Positions 19,873-28,803 are shown, counted from the first letter of the stretch. The stretch: DNA of 64,000 nucleotides from Moorena producens 3L (GCF_000211815.1 NZ_GL890832.1:22181-86180), one strand, 5' to 3'. Notes: generated by a model from the letters alone, not told the origin. A program made the numbers and translations.

Positions 19873-20110
19873 TAATTAGTTATTAGGTATTAAGTATTAG
19901 GTATTAAGTATTAGGTATTAAGTATTAAGTATTAGCTATTAGCTATTAGCTATTAGCTATTAAGTATTAGGTATTAGGAATGGATAACAATCGTAATAAT
20001 TCAGCTAATGCGCTACGCGCACGCTGCGCGAACAGCTTATGCGCTACGCGCACGCTGCGCGAACAGCTATCAGCTGATGCGCTACAGATGGTGCTACTTG
20101 AGGTGCTATC
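19873..20110. repeat. Heptamer arrays and GC palindromes upstream of CHAT-CHASE2
   Basis: Arrays of TAGGTAT/TAAGTAT and AGCTATT (7-base period) run from 19873 to about 19970. A 31-base unit starting GCGCTACGCGCACGCTGCGC is then present at 20010 and again, minus its last four bases, at 20041. GCTACAGATGGTGCTACTTG at 20081 is a third copy of a word found at 39604 and, inverted, at 39652. Confidence 0.85.
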
Positions 20111-20444
20111 AGCTATCAGCTAAAGGCCAACGGCTGACCGCTGACCGCTGAATACTTACTAACAATCTTACCCATTCCCCCTTACTTGAGAATAAATTTT
20201 ATGCAATAGGGATGGATTTATAGACGATGCTTTCCCTGAGTCAGTTTCTCACTAAAAAACCAGCCCTACTTACTCGGGCTTTCCTATAATCATACCAAAT
20301 CCCCTTTATTACCCCTACTTCCTATAAGCCAAAATCTACCTCACCGAATTGACAACTGCTATAGTAATATTATATCTAATTAATAATCGGATTAATACAA
20401 GGCTGGGTTTACGAAGCATACCGGTAGCGCAATCGCCGCTAACT

Positions 20445-21362
20445 TTAGATTAAAAAATTTTCCGTAATACTGACATCATTCAAAACTAACTTAATGCTAA
20501 AACGTTCTCCCGGTTCGCCACTGACTTGCAACTTAATATTTTCCGTCTCTCTGGCTTGGGTTTGAATCACCGCAATGCCCTCGTGATCCAGCACCATAAT
20601 CTGTAGATTCTTGGGAAGACGGTCTCCACCACCACCAGGATACAGTTCAATGAATATATTCATTTTGGGTGAATCCGTTGGATGTAGCTCCACAAATAAA
20701 GCTACCTTCTCGGCACCCCAGGCGATTTCCGAACCGAGTAGCTTACCTCGTTTTACTCCCACGGTAGTATGCAATCCTTTACTAGGTTGGTCAAAGGGGA
20801 AACTTCTGAAATCCAGCATTGGCTCCGGTGCTGGCTGTAATATAGTTTCCACAGTCTTCCAATCTGCCTCAAAACTATTGTCTAACCACTGCCTTAATCG
20901 CACTACTGCTGTCTGGCTTTGTGGTTGCTGTTGTTGGCTAGAGTCTGTTTCCATAGTGTTGGACGGTGAAGCATCGGGACAGAAGACCTTGGGTTTGAGA
21001 GCATGACTATGGCTCCACTGCTTTGCCCCTGCCTGGGATTGGCCACATTGCCGATACTCTTTAATGTGTCGCGGTAACTCTTTCAGGGTTCGCAATTGGT
21101 TCACGGGGAATTGTTCTGTTACCACTTTATCAGCAAATCCTACCAGAGTTGCCTCCTCCAATGCTTGATCAAGCTCCACCGCCACATAACCAATTCGTTC
21201 CTGCCAGACTGCTGCTGGAACTTTGACACACTTAGCCTCAGGTAAAATAAGTCTACACTCCAACTTACCATGATTTTTCACAGTCAGATCCGCAACATCC
21301 ATCAAGGTTTGCATCACTGGGTTCCAACTGTCGCTTTCCTCTAAGTTTGTCTCAAATCCCAT
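20445..21362 (-). CDS. DUF1822 protein, C-terminal part, 5' end cut by insertion
   Basis: The 305-residue frame starts at ATGGGATTTGAG (GFETNLEESDSWNP), which is an internal DUF1822 motif and not a normal N-terminus. The matching N-terminal motif (YLNTLAVYAVNFYLRC) lies 557 bases upstream in the fragment at 21920-22120, so the gene is split by an insertion. The body carries VPAAVWQERIGYVAVELDQA and VVTEQFPVNQLRTLKELPRH and a beta-rich C-terminus. DUF1822 function is unknown; these genes accompany a sigma-like gene and CHASE2 genes in cyanobacteria. An ATG with GGAGTTGAAAG before it might still allow translation of the remnant. Confidence 0.8.
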   Translation of the reverse strand: MGFETNLEESDSWNPVMQTLMDVADLTVKNHGKLECRLILPEAKCVKVPAAVWQERIGYVAVELDQALEEATLVGFADKVVTEQFPVNQLRTLKELPRHIKEYRQCGQSQAGAKQWSHSHALKPKVFCPDASPSNTMETDSSQQQQPQSQTAVVRLRQWLDNSFEADWKTVETILQPAPEPMLDFRSFPFDQPSKGLHTTVGVKRGKLLGSEIAWGAEKVALFVELHPTDSPKMNIFIELYPGGGGDRLPKNLQIMVLDHEGIAVIQTQARETENIKLQVSGEPGERFSIKLVLNDVSITENFLI

Positions 21363-21451
21363 CTTTCAACTCCAATTCCCCTCCCGTTATAGTCGTTCGC
21401 GCAGCGTCTGACACTGCCAGTAAGACAAGCGCGGGAACGAAATTACCGCAA

Positions 21452-21525
21452 GAACAGGGTCGCCAAAATGGGTTACTGGCTATAGGTAAAAGGGTTAAAA
21501 CTTTTGGCATAAGGCGACCCTGTTC
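21452..21525. other. Structured stem-loop module A (copy also at 36420-36486)
   Basis: GAACAGGGTCGCC (21452-21464) pairs perfectly with GGCGACCCTGTTC (21513-21525) over a 48-base loop. The downstream flank AAGGTTTTGTCTCC aligns with AAGGTTTCATCC after the copy at 36478. Between the two copies the C-G pair of GTCGC/GCGAC is an A-T pair (GTAGC/GCTAC), a compensatory change expected of a conserved RNA or DNA structure. Confidence 0.6.
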
Positions 21526-21546
21526 AAGGTTTTGTCTCCGGGAGAC

Positions 21547-21587
21547 GGGGCGTATAAAGTGCTCCCGCAGCTGACCCACACAGCCCC
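21547..21587. other. 41-bp hairpin block (copy also at 45993-46033)
   Basis: Runs from GGGGCGTATAAAGTGC to CACACAGCCCC. The block at 45993 has the same length, the same outer arms (GGGGC and GCCCC) and the shared words TATAAAGTGC and CACACAGCCCC, but a different middle. The outer arms pair. It forms part of the 557-bp insertion. Confidence 0.6.
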
Positions 21588-21620
21588 TTGGGAATTGGAG
21601 ACTAGAATTGTTGCGAGTCG

Positions 21621-21649
21621 TTGATAGTTTCTGTTATCATAGATATATT
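21621..21649 (+). promoter_or_regulatory. Sigma-70-type promoter inside the insertion
   Basis: TTGATA (21621-21626) and TATATT (21644-21649) are separated by exactly 17 bases, predicting a start near 21656 on the plus strand. No open reading frame follows, so any product would be a non-coding RNA. Confidence 0.5.
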
Positions 21650-21655
21650 ATTACG

Positions 21656-21846
21656 CTCCTTTGAGTGTCGATTTAGGTGCAAGCTGAAAAGCCTCTGCTA
21701 GAAACTTAAATCATCAAAAATCTTGAAAAAGTAAGCCCGATGATTTGATGCTCCTAGGTCGCCGCTACGCGAACGGAGGGTGTAGAGGCTGTTTGGTTCA
21801 GCCTTTAAGGGTTTTATACTCTTAATAATCCCAGCGACCTAGGAGC
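21656..21846 (+). ncRNA. Candidate structured non-coding RNA (unidentified)
   Basis: Downstream of the promoter the sequence has a GAAA-capped hairpin (AGCTGAAAAGCCT near 21686). GCTCCTAGGTCGC (21750-21762) then pairs perfectly with GCGACCTAGGAGC (21834-21846). No Rfam class is recognised by eye, and no rho-independent T-tract is obvious at the end; a TCGGGCTTTGCCCGA hairpin follows at about 21868. Whether it is transcribed is unknown. Confidence 0.35.
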
Positions 21847-21919
21847 CGCTACGGGAACGCTATAATCTTCGGGCTTTGCCCGACGCGGGGCGCGTTCGAT
21901 TTAGCGATGGGAGTATCAA

Positions 21920-22120
21920 ACACCGCAAGTAAAAGTTAACTGCATACACTGCCAGAGTATTTAAATAAATACCAGATAGGGGTTGACCTTTGGATGGGCG
22001 GCAAATTTTACGCGATCGCAAAATTTGCTTAACCAGTTTTCCTAAAGCTTGCTGCCGCTCTTGAGTATCTCGTGGGTACCTTTGCACTTGGCATACCAGC
22101 TGCCTAATTTGCTCTTTCAT
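21920..22120 (-). pseudogene. Chimaeric fragment: sigma-like start fused to DUF1822 N-terminus
   Basis: From the ATG at 22120 the frame reads MKEQIRQLVCQVQ up to RPSKGQPLSGIY, clearly like the start of the sigma-like protein encoded at 23341-24480 (MSKQIQHLVIK; RPRPGHPLSGIY). It then continues directly as YLNTLAVYAVNFYLRC, the DUF1822 motif. The join lies at the shared IYL/VYL codons, suggesting a deletion between short similar sequences. The insertion at 21363-21919 cuts the frame after LRC. It is the 5' part of the gene whose remainder is at 20445-21362. Confidence 0.8.
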
Positions 22121-22302
22121 GGCTATCAATTAGAAAGACTGACCTGCTTACTTATCTGGCTGAGCTGAAATTTTTATGGGTTAATTTACAAAACTTTATT
22201 TTTTTCTAGAATCGTAGGGTGGGTAGTGCCCACCAGACATCAATCGTTTGAGTTAATTATTATCCCCAGATCCCAAGTGATTCATTGTAGGGTGAGCAGT
22301 GC

Positions 22303-22655
22303 CGAATTAAGAATTAAGAATTAAGAATTAAGAATTAAGAATTTAGAATTTAGAATTTAGAATTTAGAATTAATAATTTAGAATTTAGAATTTAGAATTT
22401 AGAATTTAGAATTTAGAATTTAGAATTAATAATTAATAATTTAGAATTTAGAATTTAGAATTTAGAATTTAGAATTTAGAATTTAGAATTTAGAATTTAG
22501 AATTTAGAATTTAGAATTTAGAATTTAGAATTTGTAATTCTGCATTCTCCATTCTGCATTCTCCATTCTGCATTCTCCATGCTCCATGCTCCATGCTCCA
22601 TGCTCCATGCTCCATGCTCCATTCTGCATTCTCCATTCTGCATTCTCCATTCTGA
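22303..22655. repeat. Heptanucleotide arrays (AATTAAG, AATTTAG, CATTCTG/CATTCTC, GCTCCAT)
   Basis: Four arrays of 7-base period fill the gap between the chimaeric fragment and the truncated DUF1822 gene. The last array ends about ten bases from the stop codon of the DUF1822 gene, whose C-terminal half is missing, so the arrays mark the rearrangement point. The 22130-22300 part holds only a copy of the GTAGGGTGGG repeat. Confidence 0.95.
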
Positions 22656-22665
22656 CAGACAACCT

Positions 22666-23145
22666 TCAACAGACAACCTCTCGACTATCAGTTGATTTTC
22701 TCGGTAAATCCTGAAGGTATCCTGGAAAATATGCCATCGGCTGCAACTTCCTTAACGGTAACTCATTAGTTGCGACATTTTCCACAAATCCCAGCAGTTT
22801 CGCTTCTGTCAAGGAGTGATTCAGTAGCACCGCTATATAAGCAATTCTATCTTGCCAAACTTCTTCTGGGACGTAAACGAACTCAGCATCTGGTGAGACT
22901 GGTTTACATTCGAGCTTGCCGTAATTTTTAACCACTAAATCAGCCACATCTAGGAATGTCTGCATGATCTCTTTCTGGCTATCACTAGACTCTAAGTCAG
23001 TTTCAAATCCTAGACCCTGTAAGTACTCATTGACTGCATACACCACCAAGGTATTGAGATAAACCTGTTCGGCTTTTTCCAGATTAGATTGCTGTTGGCA
23101 ACGCTTTTCTGCTAGCTGATGGGCTGCTTCTGGTAGTGTGACCAT
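22666..23145 (-). CDS. DUF1822 protein, truncated at the C-terminus
   Basis: A 159-residue protein with the N-terminal DUF1822 core: EKAEQVYLNTLVVYAVNEYL (about 24-43), GLGFETDLESSDS, VPEEVWQDRIAYIAVLLNHS and NVATNELPLRKLQPM. It stops shortly after that point, whereas the paralogue at 20445 continues for about 190 more residues. The frame ends next to the heptamer arrays at 22655, so the 3' half was probably lost by recombination. It follows the sigma-like gene on the same strand after about 195 bases. Activity is uncertain. Confidence 0.75.
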   Translation of the reverse strand: MVTLPEAAHQLAEKRCQQQSNLEKAEQVYLNTLVVYAVNEYLQGLGFETDLESSDSQKEIMQTFLDVADLVVKNYGKLECKPVSPDAEFVYVPEEVWQDRIAYIAVLLNHSLTEAKLLGFVENVATNELPLRKLQPMAYFPGYLQDLPRKSTDSREVVC

Positions 23146-23340
23146 AATTTGACAGACTAGTGTGACTGAGCAATCCCTCTAGTTTAGCTTTACCAATAAA
23201 TTATCAACTATAATAGGTATCATCCTATAGGTAGAGGAATAATTCCCTTTAACCCCTACAGGTGATCTAAGTTTATGTATTGAGCAGATTAAGCACAGAT
23301 TTGGACAAGCCTGTATTTTTTTATACAATTTTTATCCCAT

Positions 23341-24480
23341 TTATTCTTCTATATATCTCTTGATTTCAGGGGCTAATTTCCTAATATTACGTTGAAAGAA
23401 GTTATTCAGGGATGAAATTTTAATTCCTAAAGAATCCGATATCTCTTGCCATTTTTTTCCGTCGAGGTAGGCTAACCCTATCACTTGCAATGTGGCGGAA
23501 GGATGGTTTTTGATATGTTTCTGTAAGAGCTTTTCCGGGTCTGCTTTAAAATAGTATCTGAGCTGGTCATACAACGTCAGTTCTGTTTCCGGTTGTGCCA
23601 CAGTCTCTATGGTCATCGATTCCCCAGTCAGCTCAGAAAAGTTTGAGGAGAAAGGCAGAGAGGCTTTAGCCATCTCAAAGACTAATGAATCTCCCTTTGT
23701 CCGGTCTTTTGCGATTAACTGGGACAACAACAATAAGACCATCAGAATTTTAGTAACGTTACTGATCTGGGTCTTGTCTATAATTAAGCCTTTAATGCTT
23801 AGTGTGATCCAAAAAATCACAGAATCTAGTTTGGTGCTTTTAATCAGAGCGTTCAACTGATATTTGATTCTGACAATTTTGCCAGATTGAGCTTGGATAA
23901 ATGGGTCATTGAGGTCTTGTTGAGCCTTTTGTAACATCTTATCAAGGCGATAATTGACCCAGGCTATAAATTTCCCTTTTGCTTGATTGTAGTGATTGAG
24001 GTTTTGATAGACATAATACAATGTCCGATTCACAGCATCATCATAGACCTCAGGGGAAAATTTGCCTCGATAGCAAAGCTTACCGGAAAGCTTAATGGCA
24101 TTGAGCAATTCCGTTAAGGCATAAAATCGCTCTGGGCTATGGGGTTGATGCCGTTGTGCTTCTAGGGCTAGCTGCTGAAGACGACTCTCGTCGAGTACCT
24201 TCTTAAAAAGACTATCCCGCCAAGAGGCCCACTCCTTTTCAGAAGTCATTTGTAGATATGGGCTATCAATATCCTCCTCAAGTTGATGGTTGAGCTGCTC
24301 CTGTACGGTCTGATATATCTCTAGATAGATGCCAGATAGAGGGTGACCTGGCCGTGGGCGACACACTTTACGGGTACGCAAAATATGCTCAACTAGTTCT
24401 GCCAAAACCTGATACCGCTGTTGATTTTCAATCGTATCTTGTTTTGATTTAATCACCAGATGTTGAATTTGCTTGCTCAT
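23341..24480 (-). CDS. Sigma-70-like regulator with hydrophobic insert
   Basis: A 379-residue protein. An N-terminal region (about 1-60, ending RPRPGHPLSGIY) leads to a sigma region-2-like helix set (about 145-180; DDAVNRTLYYVYQNLNHYNQ, GKFIAWVNYRLDKML). A hydrophobic stretch follows (about 220-260, including ILMVLLLLSQL). A C-terminal sigma region-4-like helix-turn-helix ends the protein (about 335-375; DGKKWQEISDSLGIKISSLN). Cyanobacteria encode such sigma-like proteins beside DUF1822 and CHASE2 genes. It may act as an ECF-like sigma factor or a decoy; binding to RNA polymerase is inference. It heads the minus-strand cluster. An in-frame ATG also exists at 24486. Confidence 0.75.
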   Translation of the reverse strand: MSKQIQHLVIKSKQDTIENQQRYQVLAELVEHILRTRKVCRPRPGHPLSGIYLEIYQTVQEQLNHQLEEDIDSPYLQMTSEKEWASWRDSLFKKVLDESRLQQLALEAQRHQPHSPERFYALTELLNAIKLSGKLCYRGKFSPEVYDDAVNRTLYYVYQNLNHYNQAKGKFIAWVNYRLDKMLQKAQQDLNDPFIQAQSGKIVRIKYQLNALIKSTKLDSVIFWITLSIKGLIIDKTQISNVTKILMVLLLLSQLIAKDRTKGDSLVFEMAKASLPFSSNFSELTGESMTIETVAQPETELTLYDQLRYYFKADPEKLLQKHIKNHPSATLQVIGLAYLDGKKWQEISDSLGIKISSLNNFFQRNIRKLAPEIKRYIEE

Positions 24481-24747
24481 GACCATTCAGGAATGCTTGT
24501 GTAATTAGTTATCAGGGTAGTTTCCAAGTTTTATGAAATTCGTTACAAAACTTTATATTTTGGAATAGTTACAAAACTTTATATAAAATTGTAGAAAAAT
24601 TGGATTTTCGGAGTGATTAACATAGTGAGGGCAATCAAAAAGCCTTGATGCTCTTGATGGCAAAACTGCTCATAGTGTTCTGTAAGTCATAAAGCAGAAT
24701 TACTTACTCTAACTAAATTCAAAACCTTACTATCAGGGAAAAAAACA

Positions 24748-26172
24748 ATGGGTACTTTTAACCTTGGAACTCTCAGTGGTCTAGAAACCAATTCTTTCAC
24801 TTCTTCCAATTCTCTGACTGTATTTGATCCCACTGATGTCTTTACCTTTAGCCTCAATGGTACCAAAGATATTGGTATAGCACTTACTAATATCAGCGCT
24901 GGGGACGATGCTGATCTCAGGCTATTTCGGGATAGCAATGACAATGGCGTTTTTGATTCACCAGACCAGCAAATTGCCAGTTCCATCAACTCTGGCAATA
25001 GTGATGACATAATTAACCTTGCTGATCAAGGGAATGGTTTGTACTTTGCCCAAGTGGAGCGCTATGCTCCAGGTAGCTCTGGCTCTGTCTCCTACAATCT
25101 GAGCTTATCTGCCACCGTTAACCTAGGTACTTTAACAAACACTCCCGTCACCCGCAACAATTTCTCAGTCAGCGCAGATGACCCCAAAGATGTTTTTGAG
25201 TTCCGTCTTAATGGAACTAGCAACATCTATATTGCCCTCACTGATATCAGTGCTGGGGACGATGCTGATCTCAGAGTATTTCGGGATAGCAATGACAATG
25301 GCGTTTTTGATTCAGCAGATCAGGAAATTGCCAGTTCCAGGATAGGAGGCAATAGTGATGACATAATTAACCTTGCTGATCAAGGGAGTGGTCTCTACTT
25401 TGCCCAAGTAGAGCGCTTTGCTCCAGGTAGCTCTGGCTCTGTCTCCTACAATCTGAGCTTATCTAACACCTTTAACCTAGGTACTTTAACAAACACTCCC
25501 GTCACCCGCAACAATTTGTTTCTGACGCCAGATGACCCGAAAGATGTTTTCGAGTTCCGTCTTAATGGAACTAGCAACATCAATATTGCCCTCACTGATA
25601 TCAGTGCTGAGGACGATGCTGATCTCAGAGTATTTCGGGATAGCAATGACAATGGCATTTTTGATTCAGCAGATCAGGAAATTGCCAGTTCCAGGATAGG
25701 AGGCAATAGTGATGACTCCATTAACCTTGCTGATCAAGTGACTGGTCTATACTTTGCCGAAGTGGAGCGCTATGCTCCAGGTAGCTCTGGCTCTGTCTCC
25801 TACGATATCGCTTTATCCACCTCCGATCGTAGTAACATACTTCACACAGAACAGGATTTTGGTGACTTGTCAGCAGACCGGAGCCTAAGTGGTTTTGTAG
25901 GTGACACAGATACCACTGATACCTACGAGTTTTCGATTGGATTATTTGAGGGGGTCAACATTAACCTTACTGGACTCAGTAGTGACGCTGATCTGCAAGT
26001 AATCCGAGATTCTAATAACAATGGTCTGGTTGACAGTGGCGAGGTCATTGACACTTCAACTCGTGGTGGCAGCCTCTCAGAATCAATCAATATTAACTCT
26101 CCTGGTGACTACTTCGTCCAAGTCTATCAGTTCAGTGGTGATACCAGCTACACTCTGACTCTTGACCTGTGA
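24748..26172 (+). CDS. Secreted PPC-type four-repeat protein
   Basis: A 474-residue acidic protein built from four repeats of about 120 residues. Each contains DPxDVFxFxLNGT, a NIxIALTDISAGDDADLRVF strand and RDSNDNGVFDSADQEIASS, as in bacterial pre-peptidase C-terminal (PPC) domains. Aspartate-rich DSNDNG loops suggest calcium binding. There is no signal peptide, so type I secretion is likely by analogy with related cyanobacterial proteins; no exporter is adjacent. Repeats 2 and 3 are almost identical in DNA. CAGGGA lies about ten bases before the ATG. There is no peptidase domain, so it is probably a surface or matrix protein. Confidence 0.8.
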   Translation: MGTFNLGTLSGLETNSFTSSNSLTVFDPTDVFTFSLNGTKDIGIALTNISAGDDADLRLFRDSNDNGVFDSPDQQIASSINSGNSDDIINLADQGNGLYFAQVERYAPGSSGSVSYNLSLSATVNLGTLTNTPVTRNNFSVSADDPKDVFEFRLNGTSNIYIALTDISAGDDADLRVFRDSNDNGVFDSADQEIASSRIGGNSDDIINLADQGSGLYFAQVERFAPGSSGSVSYNLSLSNTFNLGTLTNTPVTRNNLFLTPDDPKDVFEFRLNGTSNINIALTDISAEDDADLRVFRDSNDNGIFDSADQEIASSRIGGNSDDSINLADQVTGLYFAEVERYAPGSSGSVSYDIALSTSDRSNILHTEQDFGDLSADRSLSGFVGDTDTTDTYEFSIGLFEGVNINLTGLSSDADLQVIRDSNNNGLVDSGEVIDTSTRGGSLSESININSPGDYFVQVYQFSGDTSYTLTLDL

Positions 26173-26185
26173 ATCTTAAACATTT

Positions 26186-26259
26186 AAGACCTGGTGAAAG
26201 GGTTGTTGATACCAAGTTGCATTCATATCTAGTACTATATCACCAGATCACCCGGTCTT
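26186..26259. terminator. Possible long-loop terminator
   Basis: AAGACCTGGTGA (26186-26197) pairs with TCACCCGGTCTT (26248-26259) with one mismatch, followed by CTTTTGAGG. The 50-base loop makes it a weak call. It follows the PPC gene and faces the convergent helicase gene. Confidence 0.35.
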
Positions 26260-26429
26260 CTTTTGAGGAATATACTATTTTAGGACTTAGAAGGTTTAGT
26301 CGGCTTAGTAAGTCCTAAGATAAATTATACAACTTATACCAGTTTCAAGCAATATTGTTCAAGCAATATTGTTACATAGGAATCACTAACCCATCCCAAA
26401 AATACTCGATTATCACCTGATCATCCCAC

Positions 26430-27956
26430 TTAAAACTCATCATCCTCATCTCCCCACTTCCCCTTGGACTCAGCCGCCCTGGGGCTACTCCTAGGCTTGA
26501 CCTGATAACCCTGCTCTGGCAATAACTCTAACTGCTTACCGGTCTTGGCACCTTCCGGCTGTTTGCGCCTTCGCGGTTCATTCTTGCTACCACCACCATG
26601 GCGACGCCAAGAGGTCCGTTCTTCAGAGGTATCCTCCGCTACCACTTCATACAATAACGCTACCTTCTCCCCATCTTTACCTTTACGCAATACCCGACCC
26701 AAGCGCTGGATATACTCCCGAGATGAACCAGTTCCTGACAAGATAATCGCCACTCGCGCATCGGGTACATCGACTCCCTCATTCAACACATGGGATGCCG
26801 CTAAACAGCGATACTCTCCTTCCCGAAATCGCTTCAAAATATCATGACGCTCTTTGACTGGAGTTTGATGAGTAATCGCCGGAATCAATAACTCTTGAGA
26901 AATGCGATAAAGTGTAGCATTACCATTGGTAAAAATTAACATCTTCTCTGGGTAATGCTGAGCCAGTAAATCTAGCAAAATCCTTAATTTTCCATCGGTA
27001 CCCAAAGCAATTTCCTTGGCCTCCCGGTGAGCTAACATGGCACGGCGTCCGCTTTGCGATCGCGCACTTGCCATCACAAACTGCTGCCAACCTTTAATAC
27101 TCCCGAGGTGAATGTTGGAGGCTCTCAAAAAATCATTGCGCAACGTCATGCAATAATTATAGCGATCGCGTTCTTTTTGGGAAAGCTTGACCTTAATCTG
27201 AATGACCTTATGGTCAGCTAGGGCTAAACCCGCCAATTGATCAGGGCTTTTCCGATAAACCTCTGGTCCTATCAAACCATTAAGATCCCAATGACGGCCA
27301 TCGGAGCGGTCTGGGGTTGCTGTCAATCCTAACCGATAGGGTGCGATCGCATATTCTGCAATCACCTTATAAAAATCCGTAGGTAAGTGATGACACTCAT
27401 CAAAAATCACCAAAGCGTACCGATTCCCTAAGGTTTCCGCATGAATAGTGGCACTATCATAGGTGGCGATCAGGATAGGCGTGCGATCGCGAGAACCACC
27501 CCCCAACACTCCCACCTCCACATCTGGAAAGGCTGCCTCCAGTTGAGCATACCACTGGTGCATTAAATCTAGGGTTGGTACCACAACTATGGTACTACGA
27601 GGAGTGTCTTGCATTGCCAACTGTGCCAGATAAGTCTTACCTGCTCCCGTTGGTAGCACCACTACCCCTTTACGACCGGCTTGCTTCCATGCCAATAGAG
27701 CTTCCAGTTGATGGGGATAAGGTTCCATCTCAAAACTAGATACTAGTGGCAGAGGCACAAATTCCCTAGCATCATCAATAAAATCAACCTTGTCTCTGAG
27801 TAAGCTTTCTACCAGAGGACGATAGTGAATTCCTCTGATCCGAAACTTCTCTACCCGATCATCCCAAGTCGCATACTCCACCCAAGCTTTACCCCTCGGT
27901 GGTGGATGCAAAATCAGAGTTCCCCGGTCAAAGGTTAATCTAGGGGTGCGTGGCAT
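26430..27956 (-). CDS. XPB/RAD25-type DEAD/DEAH superfamily 2 helicase
   Basis: A 508-residue DNA helicase. Motif I is VVVLPTGAGKT (about 95-105), motif II is VIFDECHH (about 185), motif III GLTATPDR, and the second RecA domain carries ASHVLNEGVDVPDA and the arginine-finger motif YIQRLGRVLRKG (about 415-426). An N-terminal damage-recognition-like segment precedes the helicase core, as in bacterial XPB homologues; the C-tail is basic and low-complexity (HGGGSKNEPRRRKQ). It probably unwinds DNA in repair or transcription. It is 61 bases downstream of pgeF on the same strand, so the two may be co-transcribed. Confidence 0.9.
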   Translation of the reverse strand: MPRTPRLTFDRGTLILHPPPRGKAWVEYATWDDRVEKFRIRGIHYRPLVESLLRDKVDFIDDAREFVPLPLVSSFEMEPYPHQLEALLAWKQAGRKGVVVLPTGAGKTYLAQLAMQDTPRSTIVVVPTLDLMHQWYAQLEAAFPDVEVGVLGGGSRDRTPILIATYDSATIHAETLGNRYALVIFDECHHLPTDFYKVIAEYAIAPYRLGLTATPDRSDGRHWDLNGLIGPEVYRKSPDQLAGLALADHKVIQIKVKLSQKERDRYNYCMTLRNDFLRASNIHLGSIKGWQQFVMASARSQSGRRAMLAHREAKEIALGTDGKLRILLDLLAQHYPEKMLIFTNGNATLYRISQELLIPAITHQTPVKERHDILKRFREGEYRCLAASHVLNEGVDVPDARVAIILSGTGSSREYIQRLGRVLRKGKDGEKVALLYEVVAEDTSEERTSWRRHGGGSKNEPRRRKQPEGAKTGKQLELLPEQGYQVKPRSSPRAAESKGKWGDEDDEF

Positions 27957-28017
27957 GGATTCAAGGACGTTTCTTTGCTATTGTCGTACCGGTCCGTTGC
28001 CAGGCTTTGGCCTAGCT

Positions 28018-28803
28018 TCAATAGCTAATAATACCAGACCACTGAACTTTCTTAAGTTGATTACGCCGATAGGAAAAGAAACGCTCTGGTTCAGAGTAAG
28101 TGCAGTGGGGTGCGATCGCAATTTGTTCTGAATCAATGCCCAATTGTTCCAACTGTAAGACATTCACTCGCCGCACATCCAAGCGTACTCGTCCGGGTTT
28201 CGGGTCATCTAATATCGGGGAGTCGTCTAGCTGCTGCAAAACCCCCATAATTGATTCAGTGGTATTCCCTTGATCAGTAGATACAATACTAGCTCCCACT
28301 TCAGCCGCCACGGTTTCTGATACCTGATAGCATTCCCCTGTAATTGCTGGACCGAGAGCAATGCGTAAATTTTCTTTACGGCTACCATTGTTTAGCAATC
28401 GTGCGATCGCATTAGGAACAATCTTTTGAGCAGTACCCCGCCAGCCCGCATGAATTGCTGCTACCTGTCCCGTTTCGATATCCCCAATCAGTAAGGGCGT
28501 ACAATCTGCCGTACAAACCCAAACACCTTGGTTAGCTTCCTCACTTATAATACCATCAGCCGGTGGTTTATCGGAGTCTGGCTCACCGTTTTGGGTACTT
28601 TCAATTTCCCCAGGAGTCAGTACTGTATTGCCGTGGACCTGTTTAACTCGATACACCTGGGCATCAGGCTGGAGTACATCGACCATTTCTTCAGGAGAAC
28701 GGGGAGAAAATGCTGAGGAAAAGAAGCCGTGATTCCATTGCTTCAATAGGCTACTCGTTAAATAGGGCAAATTGTTCCAAGTGTGCCAGTGCCAGGTATG
28801 CAT
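28018..28803 (-). CDS. pgeF: Peptidoglycan editing factor PgeF (YfiH family)
   Basis: A 261-residue cytoplasmic protein of the laccase-fold YfiH/PgeF family, which hydrolyses wrongly incorporated peptidoglycan precursors (L-Ser in place of L-Ala in UDP-MurNAc). The three metal-binding blocks are present: VKQVHGNTV (His), VCTADCTPLL (Cys) and AIHAGWRGTAQ (His). NHGFFSSAFS at the start and HCTYSEPERFFSYRR at the end are typical. The length fits the family. It lies just upstream of the helicase gene. Function is assigned from family knowledge. Confidence 0.93.
   Translation of the reverse strand: MHTWHWHTWNNLPYLTSSLLKQWNHGFFSSAFSPRSPEEMVDVLQPDAQVYRVKQVHGNTVLTPGEIESTQNGEPDSDKPPADGIISEEANQGVWVCTADCTPLLIGDIETGQVAAIHAGWRGTAQKIVPNAIARLLNNGSRKENLRIALGPAITGECYQVSETVAAEVGASIVSTDQGNTTESIMGVLQQLDDSPILDDPKPGRVRLDVRRVNVLQLEQLGIDSEQIAIAPHCTYSEPERFFSYRRNQLKKVQWSGIISY

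Larger units (their letters stand above)
21363..21919. mobile_element. 557-bp insertion carrying structured RNA segments
   Basis: Removing 21363-21919 joins CGGTGT to ATGGGATTTGAG on the minus strand. This restores the DUF1822 reading YLRC-MGFETNLEE in frame, so the limits are precise. No target duplication is seen. One end (TTGATACTCCC on the minus strand) resembles the TTGACACTCC ends of the IS200/IS605 remnants at 33957 and 46065. It contains no transposase frame. Inside are a 13-base stem (21452-21525), a 41-base hairpin block (21547-21587), a promoter-like pair (21621-21649) and a 13-base stem (21750-21846). It is probably a non-autonomous single-strand-transposing element; the class is inference. 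Confidence 0.75.

Noticed and set aside
21363..21380. CTTTCAAC at the edge of the insertion resembles the end of some CRISPR repeats
   Set aside because: It occurs once, with no repeat-spacer pattern and no cas gene nearby.
21363..21919. Group II intron
   Set aside because: No domain V-like hairpin, no reverse transcriptase frame and no GUGYG start at the defined boundary.
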